From Marinilabiliaceae bacterium (GTDB lineage: Bacteria; Bacteroidota; Bacteroidia; Bacteroidales; Marinilabiliaceae): a stretch of DNA of 46,050 nucleotides. Both the position numbers and the translations under genes were made by a program. The stretch's first letter is position 1. Every line of letters begins with the position of its first letter. Shown piece by piece: positions 33,759 to 42,261 of the stretch. The notes below the pieces were generated by a model. The model ran no database searches, was not told the DNA's origin, and saw only the letters and a list, made by a program, of their open reading frames with translations. Location: positions 1-46,050 of the forward strand of contig JALVBA010000369.1 of assembly GCA_027010905.1 (NCBI GenBank), read 5' to 3'.

Positions 33759-34190
33759 ATGTTACAACCAAAAAAAGTAAAATACAGAAGAAGGCAAAAA
33801 GGCAGAATGAAAGGGAATGCCCAGAGAGGTAGTGAACTGGCATTCGGGTCTTTTGGAATAAAAACCTTACAAAGTAAGTGGCTTACCAGTCGTCAGCTTG
33901 AAGCTGCAAGGGTAGCGGTTACTCGTTACATGCAGCGTCAGGGACAGATTTGGATTAGAGTCTTTCCGGACAAACCAATTACCAAAAAACCTGCAGAGGT
34001 TCGTATGGGTAAAGGAAAAGGTAGCCCCGAAGGATTCGTTGCTCCCGTTACTCCAGGCAGAATAATTATTGAATGCGATGGAGTACCCTATGATGTAGCT
34101 AAAGAGGCATTGAGGCTTGCAGCCCAAAAGTTGCCTGTTACTACTAAATTTGTTGTTAGAAGGGATTATGTTGAAAATACAAAATCATAA
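33759..34190 (+). CDS. rplP: 50S ribosomal protein L16
   Basis: L16 (143 residues) helps position tRNA at the A site. Seen: MLQPKKVKYRRRQKGRMKGNA, FGIKTLQSKWLTSRQLEAAR and RMGKGKGSPEGFVAPV. It is followed by rpmC after two bases. Confidence 0.97.
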   Translation: MLQPKKVKYRRRQKGRMKGNAQRGSELAFGSFGIKTLQSKWLTSRQLEAARVAVTRYMQRQGQIWIRVFPDKPITKKPAEVRMGKGKGSPEGFVAPVTPGRIIIECDGVPYDVAKEALRLAAQKLPVTTKFVVRRDYVENTKS

Positions 34191-34192
34191 GG

Positions 34193-34387
34193 ATGAAAAC
34201 ATCAGAAATAAATGAAATGACTATCGGCGATATTGAGGAGAAGATTGAAAATGAAAAAACTCATCTTCAACAGTTGGAATTGAATCATAGTGTTTCGCCA
34301 CTGGACAATCCTGTGAAAATAAGACATGCCCGTAGAAACATTGCACGCTTAAAGACAATTTTGCGTCAAAAGCAATTACAAAAATAA
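34193..34387 (+). CDS. rpmC: 50S ribosomal protein L29
   Basis: L29 (64 residues) at the tunnel exit, a two-helix protein: MKTSEINEMTIGDIEEKIEN and VKIRHARRNIARLKTILRQK. Assigned by pattern and by position between rplP and rpsQ. Confidence 0.94.
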   Translation: MKTSEINEMTIGDIEEKIENEKTHLQQLELNHSVSPLDNPVKIRHARRNIARLKTILRQKQLQK

Positions 34388-34396
34388 TAATAGGCG

Positions 34397-34654
34397 ATGG
34401 AGACAAGAAATCTTAGAAAAGAGAGAACCGGCATCGTGGTTAGTAACAAAATGGAAAAAACCGTTGTTGTTGCAGTTGAGATTCGTGAAAAACACCCTGT
34501 ATATGGGAAATTCGTGAAGAAAACCAAAAAATTTCATGCCGAAGATAAAGAGAACACCTGTAACGAAGGGGATACAGTTCGCATAATGGAAACGCGTCCT
34601 TTGAGTAAAACAAAGAGGTGGAGATTAGTTGAAGTAATAGAAAGAGCTAAGTAA
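34397..34654 (+). CDS. rpsQ: 30S ribosomal protein S17
   Basis: S17 (85 residues), an OB-fold early-assembly protein, recognised by RKERTGIVVSNKMEKTVVVAVE and GDTVRIMETRPLSKTKRWRLVE. Two bases before rplN. Confidence 0.97.
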   Translation: METRNLRKERTGIVVSNKMEKTVVVAVEIREKHPVYGKFVKKTKKFHAEDKENTCNEGDTVRIMETRPLSKTKRWRLVEVIERAK

Positions 34655-34656
34655 TC

Positions 34657-35022
34657 ATGATACAACAAGAAACAAGATTAGGAGTAGCCGATAATAGCGG
34701 AGCCAAAGAGGCCATGTGTATTCGTGTACTGGGAGGTACAGGAAGACGATATGCAAGTATTGGCGACAAGATTGTAGTAACTGTTAAAAATGCTATGCCT
34801 GGAAGTGAAGTGAAAAAGGGTACAGTAAGCAGAGCAGTTGTTGTTAGAACTAAAAAAGAGGTAAGACGCGCCGATGGCTCTTACATTCGTTTTGATGAAA
34901 ATGCATGCGTATTAATCAACGACGCAGGGGAAATTAGAGGAACCCGTATTTTTGGTCCTGTAGCTCGTGAACTCAGGGAAAATTTTATGAAGATAGTTTC
35001 TTTAGCACCTGAGGTACTTTAA
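34657..35022 (+). CDS. rplN: 50S ribosomal protein L14
   Basis: L14 (121 residues) forms part of the subunit interface. Seen: MIQQETRLGVADNSGAKEAM, VVRTKKEVRRADGSYIRFDEN and GTRIFGPVARELRENFMKIVS. Confidence 0.98.
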   Translation: MIQQETRLGVADNSGAKEAMCIRVLGGTGRRYASIGDKIVVTVKNAMPGSEVKKGTVSRAVVVRTKKEVRRADGSYIRFDENACVLINDAGEIRGTRIFGPVARELRENFMKIVSLAPEVL

Positions 35023-35041
35023 TATTAAACATTTTAGAACA

Positions 35042-35362
35042 ATGGCAAAATTACATATTAAAAAAGGCGATACCGTTATTGTGAATACCGGTGTCAATAT
35101 GGGCAAAGAGGGTAAAGTCCTTCAAGTATTTCCTGATAAAAATCGGGCCATTGTGGAAGGAATTAACATGGTGAGTAAACACACCAAACCTAATGCAGAG
35201 AACCCTCAGGGGGGTATTGTAAAAAAGGAATCTCCTATCCACATCTCCAACTTGAATGTGAAAGATCCTTCAACGGGTAAAGCTTCCCGCATAGGCCGAC
35301 GGATTGGTGACAATGGGAAATTAGTACGTTTCGCAAAAAAATCAGGAGAGGAGATTAAGTAA
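35042..35362 (+). CDS. rplX: 50S ribosomal protein L24
   Basis: L24 (106 residues), an assembly initiator with a KOW motif (KKGDTVIVNTGVNMGKEGKVLQVFPDKNR region) and the family phrase VEGINMVSKHTKP. Its TAA shares one base with the rplE ATG (TAATG). Confidence 0.96.
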   Translation: MAKLHIKKGDTVIVNTGVNMGKEGKVLQVFPDKNRAIVEGINMVSKHTKPNAENPQGGIVKKESPIHISNLNVKDPSTGKASRIGRRIGDNGKLVRFAKKSGEEIK

Positions 35363-35919
35363 TGAGTGATACAAAAACAATAAAAGACCAATACAAGGAA
35401 GATATTGTGCCGAATTTGGTAAAACAATTTGGTTACACAAGTGTAATGCAGGCACCTACCTTGGAAAAAATTGTTCTCAATCAGGGACTTGGTTCTGCAG
35501 TTGCAGACAAGAAAATTATTGACAAAGCAATTGAAGAGATGACTACCATTACAGGTCAGAAAGCTATTTCACGTCTTTCGAAGAAGGATGTGTCAAACTT
35601 TAAGCTGCGTAAGAAAATGCCTATCGGCGTTATGGTAACTTTACGTGGAAAGAAAATGTATGAATTTCTGGAGCGTTTGATTCGCGTGGCTTTACCACGT
35701 ATTCGCGACTTTAAAGGAATCAGCAGTAAACTTGACGGACATGGTAACTATACCCTTGGTATTGAGGAACAAATCATCTTTCCCGAAATTAATATTGACA
35801 ATGTTAGTAAAATAACGGGTATGAATATTACCTTTGTCACCTCGGGAAAAACAGATGAAGAGGCTTACGCCCTGTTAAAAGAATTTGGTTTACCGTTTAA
35901 GAACATAAAAAAGAGCTAA
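35362..35919 (+). CDS. rplE: 50S ribosomal protein L5
   Basis: L5 (185 residues) binds 5S rRNA. Seen: QAPTLEKIVLNQGLGSAVADKK (in part), KKMPIGVMVTLRGKKMYEFLERL and DGHGNYTLGIEEQIIFPEI. Start overlaps the rplX stop. Confidence 0.97.
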   Translation: MSDTKTIKDQYKEDIVPNLVKQFGYTSVMQAPTLEKIVLNQGLGSAVADKKIIDKAIEEMTTITGQKAISRLSKKDVSNFKLRKKMPIGVMVTLRGKKMYEFLERLIRVALPRIRDFKGISSKLDGHGNYTLGIEEQIIFPEINIDNVSKITGMNITFVTSGKTDEEAYALLKEFGLPFKNIKKS

Positions 35920-35922
35920 TTT

Positions 35923-36192
35923 ATGGCTAAAGAATCTATGAAAGCCCGCGAGGTAAAAAGGGCTAAGCTTGTTGCCAAGTATGCTGCTAAAAGAGCTAAA
36001 CTGAAAGAAGAAGGAGACTATATCGGGTTGCAGAAGCTTCCTAAAAACTCTTCACCTGTTCGTATGCACAACAGATGCAAACTAACAGGTCGTCCAAAAG
36101 GATATATGAGACAGTTTGGCGTTTCAAGGATTACGTTCCGCGAAATGGCATCAGCCGGATTAATACCAGGTGTTAAAAAGGCAAGTTGGTAA
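35923..36192 (+). CDS. rpsN: 30S ribosomal protein S14, zinc-independent form
   Basis: S14 (89 residues), with NRCKLTGRPKGYMRQFGVSR near the C-terminus. Only one Cys is present, so the CxxC-type zinc site of the short S14 form is absent and this is the zinc-free long form. It is followed by the largest gap of the spc section (92 bases), which holds two hairpins. Confidence 0.97.
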   Translation: MAKESMKAREVKRAKLVAKYAAKRAKLKEEGDYIGLQKLPKNSSPVRMHNRCKLTGRPKGYMRQFGVSRITFREMASAGLIPGVKKASW

Positions 36193-36194
36193 CG

Positions 36195-36268
36195 ATTGAG
36201 TATTGACTTTCAATATTCAATAACAATTAAAAGGAGTGTTAAATATTGTTCCGGCATTTCGGAATCAA
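36195..36268 (+). other. Two stem-loops between rpsN and rpsH
   Basis: Stem 1: ATTGAGTATTG (36195-36205) with CAATATTCAAT (36211-36221), one mismatch, 5-nt loop. Stem 2: TTGTTCCG (36246-36253) with CGGAATCAA (36260-36268), one bulge, 6-nt loop. There is no T-tract after either, so they are not ordinary terminators. A ribosomal-protein autoregulatory or processing site is possible. Confidence 0.5.
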
Positions 36269-36284
36269 TTTAAACTTAAGAAAA

Positions 36285-36680
36285 ATGACAGATCCAGTAG
36301 CGGATTTCCTGACACGTATCAGGAATGCAATTCAGGCAGGACACAAAGTCGTAGAGATTCCTGCTTCGAATTTGAAAAGGGAGATGACTAAGATCCTTTT
36401 CAACAAAGGTTACATCTTGAATTACAAATTCATGGATGATGACAAACAGGGAGTGATTAAGATCGCCCTAAAGTATGATTCGGTGTCCAAACATCCGGCA
36501 ATCAAAAACCTCAAAAGAGTCAGTAGTCCCGGTTTACGTAAGTATGTAGGTCACAAAGATTTGCCACGTGTCCTCAACGGGCTTGGTATTGCAATTCTTT
36601 CCACTTCAAAAGGTGTTATGACCGAAAAAGAGGCCGGCACAAAGAATATTGGAGGTGAAGTTTTATGTTACGTTTATTAA
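36285..36680 (+). CDS. rpsH: 30S ribosomal protein S8
   Basis: S8 (131 residues) binds the centre of 16S rRNA and in E. coli represses the spc operon. I chose the ATG at 36285 (MTDPVADFLTRIRNAIQAGH), the universal S8 start, over a TTG at 36246 that lies inside a stem-loop. Also seen: SSPGLRKYVGHKDLPRVLNGLGIAILSTSKGVMT and GGEVLCYVY at the end. Confidence 0.97.
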   Translation: MTDPVADFLTRIRNAIQAGHKVVEIPASNLKREMTKILFNKGYILNYKFMDDDKQGVIKIALKYDSVSKHPAIKNLKRVSSPGLRKYVGHKDLPRVLNGLGIAILSTSKGVMTEKEAGTKNIGGEVLCYVY

Positions 36681-36699
36681 TTGAGGGAGGAATTATATT

Positions 36700-37251
36700 A
36701 TGTCAAGGATAGGAAACGCATTGATTAGTATTCCCTCAGGTGTAACTGTAACTGTTAAAGATAACGTGGTTACTGTTAAGGGAGCTAAAGGAGAACTTAA
36801 ACAGGAGATTAAAGCAAGTATTACCGTTAAGGTTGAAGATGGTACTATTAAATTATCCAGAGCTTCAGAGAGTAAGCAGGATAAATCATATCATGGATTA
36901 TTTCGCTCACTGTTGAACAATATGGTGATTGGAGTATCTCAGGGATATAAAAAAGAACTTGAATTGGTAGGGGTTGGTTTTAGAGCAACTTCCAAAGGTC
37001 AGTTGCTAGAGCTTGCATTGGGATATTCACATCCCATTCATCTGATGCTACCTGCTGAAATAAAAGTAGAAGCTGTTACTGATAGAAAAAGTAATCCAAT
37101 CATTACTCTGGAATCAATAGACAAACAGTTAATTGGACAGGTTTGTGCGAAAATTCGTTCACTACGTAAAGTTGAACCTTACAAAGGTAAAGGTGTTCGC
37201 TTTAAAGGTGAAGAGGTTCGTCGTAAGGCCGGTAAGTCTGCTAAAGTTTAA
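36700..37251 (+). CDS. rplF: 50S ribosomal protein L6
   Basis: L6 (183 residues), near the GTPase-associated centre. Seen: MSRIGNALISIPSGVTVTVK, GVGFRATSKGQLLELALGYSHP and EPYKGKGVRFKGEEVRRKAGK. A purine-rich GAGGGAGGAA precedes the ATG, a likely Shine-Dalgarno site. Confidence 0.97.
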   Translation: MSRIGNALISIPSGVTVTVKDNVVTVKGAKGELKQEIKASITVKVEDGTIKLSRASESKQDKSYHGLFRSLLNNMVIGVSQGYKKELELVGVGFRATSKGQLLELALGYSHPIHLMLPAEIKVEAVTDRKSNPIITLESIDKQLIGQVCAKIRSLRKVEPYKGKGVRFKGEEVRRKAGKSAKV

Positions 37252-37270
37252 TATTTATAATTAAGGAGTT

Positions 37271-37627
37271 ATGGCTTTTTCGAAAATAGATAGAAGAAAT
37301 AAAATTAAAAGACGGATCCGTAAGCATATTAACGGAACCGCTGAGCGCCCACGAATGACTATATTCAGGAGTAATAAGCAAATTTATGCACAACTTGTAG
37401 ACGACATTAGCAATAAAACATTGATATCTGCTTCGTCAATCTCTAAGGATGCTGCTGGTGAGAAGGTAAGTAAATCGGAACAGGCTGCTAAAGTTGGTAA
37501 GCTTATTGGTGAGAAGGCAGTTAGTGCCGGAATAAAAACTGTTGTGTTCGATCGTAACGGATATTTGTATCATGGTAGAGTTAAACAATTGGCCGACGCC
37601 GCTAGAAAAGCCGGGCTTAAATTCTAA
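37271..37627 (+). CDS. rplR: 50S ribosomal protein L18
   Basis: L18 (118 residues) binds 5S rRNA. Seen: KRRIRKHINGTAERPRMTIFRSNKQIYAQLVDD (in part) and VVFDRNGYLYHGRVKQLADAARKAGL. AAGGAG lies directly before the ATG. Confidence 0.97.
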   Translation: MAFSKIDRRNKIKRRIRKHINGTAERPRMTIFRSNKQIYAQLVDDISNKTLISASSISKDAAGEKVSKSEQAAKVGKLIGEKAVSAGIKTVVFDRNGYLYHGRVKQLADAARKAGLKF

Positions 37628-37633
37628 ACAACT

Positions 37634-38149
37634 ATGGATAAGAGTAAAAAAGTAAAAAGTAATAATGATCTCGATCTGAAAGATCGCTTAGTTGCCATAA
37701 ACAGGGTAACTAAAGTAACTAAAGGTGGTAGAACCTTCAGTTTTTCTGCCATTGTTGTAGTGGGGAATGAGAACGGTGTTGTAGGATGGGGACTCGGTAA
37801 AGCCGGTGAGGTTACTACAGCTATCGCTAAAGGTGTTGAAGCTGCTAAAAAGAATTTGGTTAATGTACCTATATTAAAAGGAACTATACCTCACGAACAA
37901 TTAGCACACTATGGTGGTGCCAGAGTTTTTCTTAAGCCTGCATCGCATGGTACAGGAGTTAAGGCCGGTGGTGCTATGAGACATGTGCTTGAAAGTGTTG
38001 GTGTAACTGATGTATTGGCAAAATCAAAAGGATCATCTAATCCTCACAATCTGGTAAAAGCTACTATTGAAGCTTTAATGGAGTTGCGCGATGCACGTAC
38101 TGTTGCTCAGCATAGAGGTGTTACCTTGGATAAAGTGTTTAACGGTTAA
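37634..38149 (+). CDS. rpsE: 30S ribosomal protein S5
   Basis: S5 (171 residues) affects decoding accuracy. Seen: LVAINRVTKVTKGGRTFSFSA, VVGNENGVVGWGLGKAGEV and GGARVFLKPASHGTGVKAGGA. Followed by rpmD after 11 bases. Confidence 0.97.
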   Translation: MDKSKKVKSNNDLDLKDRLVAINRVTKVTKGGRTFSFSAIVVVGNENGVVGWGLGKAGEVTTAIAKGVEAAKKNLVNVPILKGTIPHEQLAHYGGARVFLKPASHGTGVKAGGAMRHVLESVGVTDVLAKSKGSSNPHNLVKATIEALMELRDARTVAQHRGVTLDKVFNG

Positions 38150-38160
38150 TACAAAATACG

Positions 38161-38337
38161 ATGGCTAAGATAAAGATAAAACAAACTAAAAGTAAGATTG
38201 GTGCTCCTGAGCGTCAGAAAAGAACTCTTGCTGCTTTAGGATTAAGAAAAATGCAACAAACTGTTGAACATGAAGATACTCCTGCTATTTTAGGAATGAT
38301 CAGAAAAGTTGAACACCTTGTTACTGTTGAGAAATAA
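38161..38337 (+). CDS. rpmD: 50S ribosomal protein L30
   Basis: A 58-codon gene between rpsE and rplO. The product begins MAKIKIKQTKSKIGAPERQK and continues with RTLAALGLRKMQQTVEHEDT, the L30 signature (one L30 domain with the conserved TLxALGLRK), ending HLVTVEK. Length fits bacterial L30. Confidence 0.97.
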   Translation: MAKIKIKQTKSKIGAPERQKRTLAALGLRKMQQTVEHEDTPAILGMIRKVEHLVTVEK

Positions 38338-38370
38338 TTTAGTTGAACGAATAAGTGCTAATATAAAGAT

Positions 38371-38817
38371 ATGGACTTAAGTAATTTAAAACCGGCAAAA
38401 GGATCTATTAAATCCGATAAGAGAATTGGACGTGGTCAGGGTACCGGTAGAGGTGGCACTTCCACACGTGGACATAAAGGTGCCAAATCCAGATCGGGTT
38501 ACTCACGCAAATTTGGTTTCGAAGGAGGTCAGATGCCTTTGCAGCGTAGAGTTCCTAAATTTGGATTTAAAAATATAAATAGAGTAGAGTACAGAGCTAT
38601 TAATATTGAGGTGCTGCAAGTACTGGCAGATAAAAGTGATGTTACTGTTATTGACCCTGAGTTTTTAATTGATGCCGGTATGGCAGGAAAAAACGACAGA
38701 GTTAAAATATTAGGTAATGGAACTTTAACTTCTAAATTGGAAGTTAAGGCACATGCTTTTTCTAAAAGTGCTGTAGAAGCTATTGAAGCATCTCAGGGAA
38801 CCGTTGTTAAATTGTAA
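38371..38817 (+). CDS. rplO: 50S ribosomal protein L15
   Basis: L15 (148 residues), late-assembly protein. Seen: MDLSNLKPAKGSIKSDKRIG, GRGQGTGRGGTSTRGHKGAKSR (in part) and FEGGQMPLQRRVPKFGF. It ends four bases before secY. Confidence 0.97.
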   Translation: MDLSNLKPAKGSIKSDKRIGRGQGTGRGGTSTRGHKGAKSRSGYSRKFGFEGGQMPLQRRVPKFGFKNINRVEYRAINIEVLQVLADKSDVTVIDPEFLIDAGMAGKNDRVKILGNGTLTSKLEVKAHAFSKSAVEAIEASQGTVVKL

Positions 38818-38821
38818 TTTG

Positions 38822-40168
38822 ATGAAACTAGTCGAAACTATCCGAAATATCTGGAAAATAGAGGATTTAAAATCTCGTCTATTAACAACTCTGGGATTCT
38901 TATTAGTATACAGGTTGGGCTCATTCGTTGTGTTGCCCGGTATTGATCCTGCCAAACTTGCAGGCTTAAGTAACCAAACACGCGAAGGCGTAATGGGACT
39001 GCTTGATATGTTTTCCGGAGGTGCCTTCTCTAATGCATCTATTTTTGCATTAGGAATTATGCCGTATATCTCAGCATCTATTGTAATTCAGTTGTTGGGT
39101 ATGGCTATTCCCTATTTCCAAAAATTACAACGAGAAGGAGAGAGTGGTCGACGTAAGATAAACCAAATTACCCGCTATCTCACAGTTATAATCCTCGTTG
39201 TTCAGGCTCCGGGATATCTTGCAAACCTTGCAAACCAGGCAGGTGAAGCAATAATTGAAACAGGCTGGTCATTTAATATTACCAGTACAATTATTCTTAC
39301 TGCAGGTACTATGTTTGTTATGTGGATTGGTGAGCGTATTACTGATAAAGGTATTGGAAACGGTATATCACTTATCATTATGATTGGTATTATCGCACGA
39401 TTGCCTCAGGCTTTCTTTGCCGAATTAGTTTCCCGCTTGGAAGCTACTGCCGGTGGAGGTGGTTTGGTTATGTTACTAATAGAACTTGTTGTTCTGTTTT
39501 TCGTTTTTGTAGGTACTATTCTGCTTGTACAAGGAACACGACGTATTCCAGTTCAATATGCTAAACGAATTGTTGGAAATAAACAGTATGGTGGTGTACG
39601 TCAGTATATCCCACTGAAGGTTAATGCCGCAGGTGTTATGCCTATCATCTTTGCTCAGGCAATTATGTTTGTTCCTATTACGGTAGCAGGATTTGTAAAC
39701 AGTGAATCGGCAACAGGCTTTGCTGCTGTTTTTGCTGACATTACAGGTTTTTGGTATAATTTTGTATATGGATTGATGATTGTAGCATTTACATATTTTT
39801 ATACTGCTATTACCATAAATCCAACACAGATGGCTGAAGATATGAAACGTAATGGTGGTTTTATACCGGGTGTTAAACCAGGTAGAAAAACTGTTGATTA
39901 TCTAGATACTGTTATGTCCAGAATCACACTGCCAGGATCTATATTTCTTGCTTTTGTAGCTATTATGCCTGCATTTGCAATGATGGCCGGTGTTGAACGT
40001 TCGTTTGCCTATTTCTACGGTGGTACTTCTCTTTTGATTCTTGTTGGAGTTATCCTTGACACTCTGCAACAGATAGAGAGTCATCTGTTGATGAGACACT
40101 ATGACGGACTGATGAAATCAGGTAGAATAAAAGGACGTACCGGAGGTGGTGCTGCAGCAATGTATTAA
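38822..40168 (+). CDS. secY: Preprotein translocase subunit SecY
   Basis: SecY (448 residues) is the channel of the Sec translocon in the inner membrane. I chose the ATG at 38822 (MKLVETIRNIWKIEDLKSR), just after the rplO stop, since an earlier ATG at 38783 lies within rplO and adds unrelated residues. Ten hydrophobic segments are visible, with landmarks LGIMPYISASIVIQLL, GIGNGISLIIMIGI and PLKVNAAGVMPIIFAQ, and the loop GGFIPGVKPGRKT. Its place between rplO and map is typical; no adk gene intervenes. Confidence 0.98.
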   Translation: MKLVETIRNIWKIEDLKSRLLTTLGFLLVYRLGSFVVLPGIDPAKLAGLSNQTREGVMGLLDMFSGGAFSNASIFALGIMPYISASIVIQLLGMAIPYFQKLQREGESGRRKINQITRYLTVIILVVQAPGYLANLANQAGEAIIETGWSFNITSTIILTAGTMFVMWIGERITDKGIGNGISLIIMIGIIARLPQAFFAELVSRLEATAGGGGLVMLLIELVVLFFVFVGTILLVQGTRRIPVQYAKRIVGNKQYGGVRQYIPLKVNAAGVMPIIFAQAIMFVPITVAGFVNSESATGFAAVFADITGFWYNFVYGLMIVAFTYFYTAITINPTQMAEDMKRNGGFIPGVKPGRKTVDYLDTVMSRITLPGSIFLAFVAIMPAFAMMAGVERSFAYFYGGTSLLILVGVILDTLQQIESHLLMRHYDGLMKSGRIKGRTGGGAAAMY

Positions 40169-40186
40169 TACCATTGCATAGAGATA

Positions 40187-40972
40187 ATGATTTATTTAAA
40201 GACTGACGAAGAGATAGAGTTGATGAGAGAGAGTAACCTTATGGTTGCACGTACTCTTGGTGAGGTGGCTAAACATATTAAGCCCGGTATTACTACGTTA
40301 GAGCTTGATGAAATTGCAGAAACCTATATTAGGGACAATAAAGGTGTTCCGGGATTTTTGAACTATCACGGATTTCCGAACACTTTGTGTACTTCTGTTA
40401 ACGAACAGGTGGTACATGGAATTCCAAATAAAAAACCGTTAATAGAGGGTGATGTTGTGTCGGTAGATTGCGGATCACTGTTGAATGGATATTTTGGAGA
40501 CTCGGCATATACATTTTGTGTTGGCGAAGTGAAGCCTGAAGTTAAGGCACTTTTAGTTGCTACCAGAGAGTCGCTGTACAAAGGCATTGAAAATGCTGTT
40601 GCAGGCAAAAGACTTGGTGATATTGGATTTGCTGTTCAAAATCATGTTGAATCGAAAGGTTACTCTGTAGTTAGAGAGATGGTTGGTCATGGTATTGGTA
40701 AAAATCTTCACGAAGCCCCTGAAGTTCCTAATTATGGAAGAAGAGGGAATGGAATTAAACTGAAAAGTGGTATGGTTATCGCCATAGAGCCGATGATAAA
40801 TATGGGAAAAAGGCAGATTTTGCAGGAGAAAGATGGCTGGACTATCAGAACTGTTGACAAAAAAGTATCTGCACACTTTGAACATACTATTGCGATAAGA
40901 AAAGATAAGGCAGATATACTTTCAAGTTTTAAATTTGTTGAAGAAGTATTATCTTTGCAGTCTGAAAAATAA
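40187..40972 (+). CDS. map: Type I methionine aminopeptidase
   Basis: This enzyme removes the initiator Met from new proteins. The 261 residues hold the five metal ligands of the pita-bread fold: D94 (VSVDCGSLLNG), D105 (GYFGDSAYTF), H168 (MVGHGIGKNLHEAPEVPNYG), E201 (IAIEPMINMG) and E232 (HFEHTIAI). No N-terminal zinc-finger extension, so bacterial type Ia. It lies between secY and infA. Confidence 0.97.
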   Translation: MIYLKTDEEIELMRESNLMVARTLGEVAKHIKPGITTLELDEIAETYIRDNKGVPGFLNYHGFPNTLCTSVNEQVVHGIPNKKPLIEGDVVSVDCGSLLNGYFGDSAYTFCVGEVKPEVKALLVATRESLYKGIENAVAGKRLGDIGFAVQNHVESKGYSVVREMVGHGIGKNLHEAPEVPNYGRRGNGIKLKSGMVIAIEPMINMGKRQILQEKDGWTIRTVDKKVSAHFEHTIAIRKDKADILSSFKFVEEVLSLQSEK

Positions 40973-40984
40973 AAAGTTAGGATT

Positions 40985-41203
40985 ATGGCTAAGCAACCCT
41001 CAATAGAACAAGACGGTACAATCATCGAAGCATTGTCAAATGCAATGTTTCGTGTTGAGTTGGAAAACGGGCATGTTATCACTGCTCACATCAGCGGAAA
41101 GATGCGCATGCACTACATACGTATACTACCCGGTGACCGTGTGAAAGTTGAAATGTCTCCATACGATTTAACTAAAGGAAGAATAACATACAGATACAAA
41201 TAA
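40985..41203 (+). CDS. infA: Translation initiation factor IF-1
   Basis: IF-1 (72 residues) binds the A site during initiation. OB-fold with MAKQPSIEQDGTIIEALSNA, FRVELENGHVITAHISGKMR and DLTKGRITYRYK. Length is the family standard. Confidence 0.98.
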   Translation: MAKQPSIEQDGTIIEALSNAMFRVELENGHVITAHISGKMRMHYIRILPGDRVKVEMSPYDLTKGRITYRYK

Positions 41204-41212
41204 GTAAGAGTT

Positions 41213-41329
41213 ATGAAAGTAAGAGCATCAATAAAAAAGCGTAGCGAAGATTGCAAAATCGTAAAGCGTAAAGGACGATTATACGTTATAAATAAAAAGA
41301 ATCCAAAGTTTAAACAACGTCAAGGATAA
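41213..41329 (+). CDS. rpmJ: 50S ribosomal protein L36, zinc-free form
   Basis: A 38-codon gene between infA and rpsM. The product starts MKVRASIKKRSEDCKIVKRK and ends KNPKFKQRQG. Of the usual zinc ligands (three Cys, one His) only the Cys at residue 14 is kept; position 11 is Ser and the later Cys and His are replaced. So this is the zinc-independent variant. Confidence 0.97.
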   Translation: MKVRASIKKRSEDCKIVKRKGRLYVINKKNPKFKQRQG

Positions 41330-41344
41330 AAAAATAATATAATT

Positions 41345-41722
41345 ATGGCTAGAATTGCTGGAGTTGACATACCCTCAAATAAGAGAGGAGAAATAGCTTT
41401 AACATACATTTTCGGGATTGGAAGAAGCAGAGCAAAGAAAATTCTTCTGGAAGTTAAAGTTGACCCAAATGTTAAGGTAACTGAATGGAACGATACAGAG
41501 ATTACCGCTATTCGTGAGATGATATCAAACAACTACAAAATAGAAGGTGAATTACGTTCAGAAGTTCAACTTAACATTAAAAGATTAATGGATATCGGTT
41601 GTTACCGTGGCATCCGTCACCGTAATGGTTTACCACTACGCGGACAATCAACAAAAAACAATGCCAGAACAAGAAAAGGTAAAAGAAAAACCGTTGCTAA
41701 CAAAAAGATAGCAACTAAATAA
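41345..41722 (+). CDS. rpsM: 30S ribosomal protein S13
   Basis: S13 (125 residues), head protein contacting the P-site tRNA and L5. Seen: MARIAGVDIPSNKRGEIALTYI (in part), IGRSRAKKILLEVKV and YRGIRHRNGLPLRGQSTKNN. Starts the alpha-operon section. Confidence 0.98.
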   Translation: MARIAGVDIPSNKRGEIALTYIFGIGRSRAKKILLEVKVDPNVKVTEWNDTEITAIREMISNNYKIEGELRSEVQLNIKRLMDIGCYRGIRHRNGLPLRGQSTKNNARTRKGKRKTVANKKIATK

Positions 41723-41732
41723 TAATTGAACT

Positions 41733-42122
41733 ATGTCAAAAAAGTCGGGATCTCACAAAAAGAGAGTAGTTAAAGTAGAGGCACAGGGACAGGCTCATAT
41801 CCATAGCTCTTTTAACAACATCATCGTAACACTTACAAATTCCAACGGACAAGTAATTTCTTGGTCTAGTGCAGGTAAAATGGGATTTAGAGGATCAAAG
41901 AAAAACACTCCTTATGCAGCTCAGATGGCTGCCACTGATTGTTCAAAAATAGCTTATGATCTAGGTTTACGTAAAGTAAAGGTGTATGTTAAAGGGCCGG
42001 GTAATGGTCGTGAATCAGCCATGCGTACAATTCATGCTAATGGTATTGAAGTTACAGAAATTGTGGATGTAACTCCGTTGCCTCATAACGGATGTCGTCC
42101 GCCAAAGAGAAGAAGAGTTTAA
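41733..42122 (+). CDS. rpsK: 30S ribosomal protein S11
   Basis: S11 (129 residues) of the 30S platform. Seen: QAHIHSSFNNIIVTLTNSNG, SSAGKMGFRGSKKNTPYAAQ and VTPLPHNGCRPPKRRRV at the C-terminus. Confidence 0.98.
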   Translation: MSKKSGSHKKRVVKVEAQGQAHIHSSFNNIIVTLTNSNGQVISWSSAGKMGFRGSKKNTPYAAQMAATDCSKIAYDLGLRKVKVYVKGPGNGRESAMRTIHANGIEVTEIVDVTPLPHNGCRPPKRRRV

Positions 42123-42261
42123 TCACTAGTTGTTAACCATAAGTTCTTGGTTTTAAATTTTGAAAATGATAGGTTATATAATTAAGACCGTCCTCTTTAT
42201 AATCTTAGGCTGCCATATTCATTGTTTAAAATCAAAAAAATAAAATCAAAAATTTAGAAGA

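Noticed and set aside
42123..42261. Internal promoter or small gene between rpsK and rpsD
   Set aside because: No TTTG/TAnnTTTG pair at proper spacing and no protein-like frame; the gap is AT-rich without clear structure.
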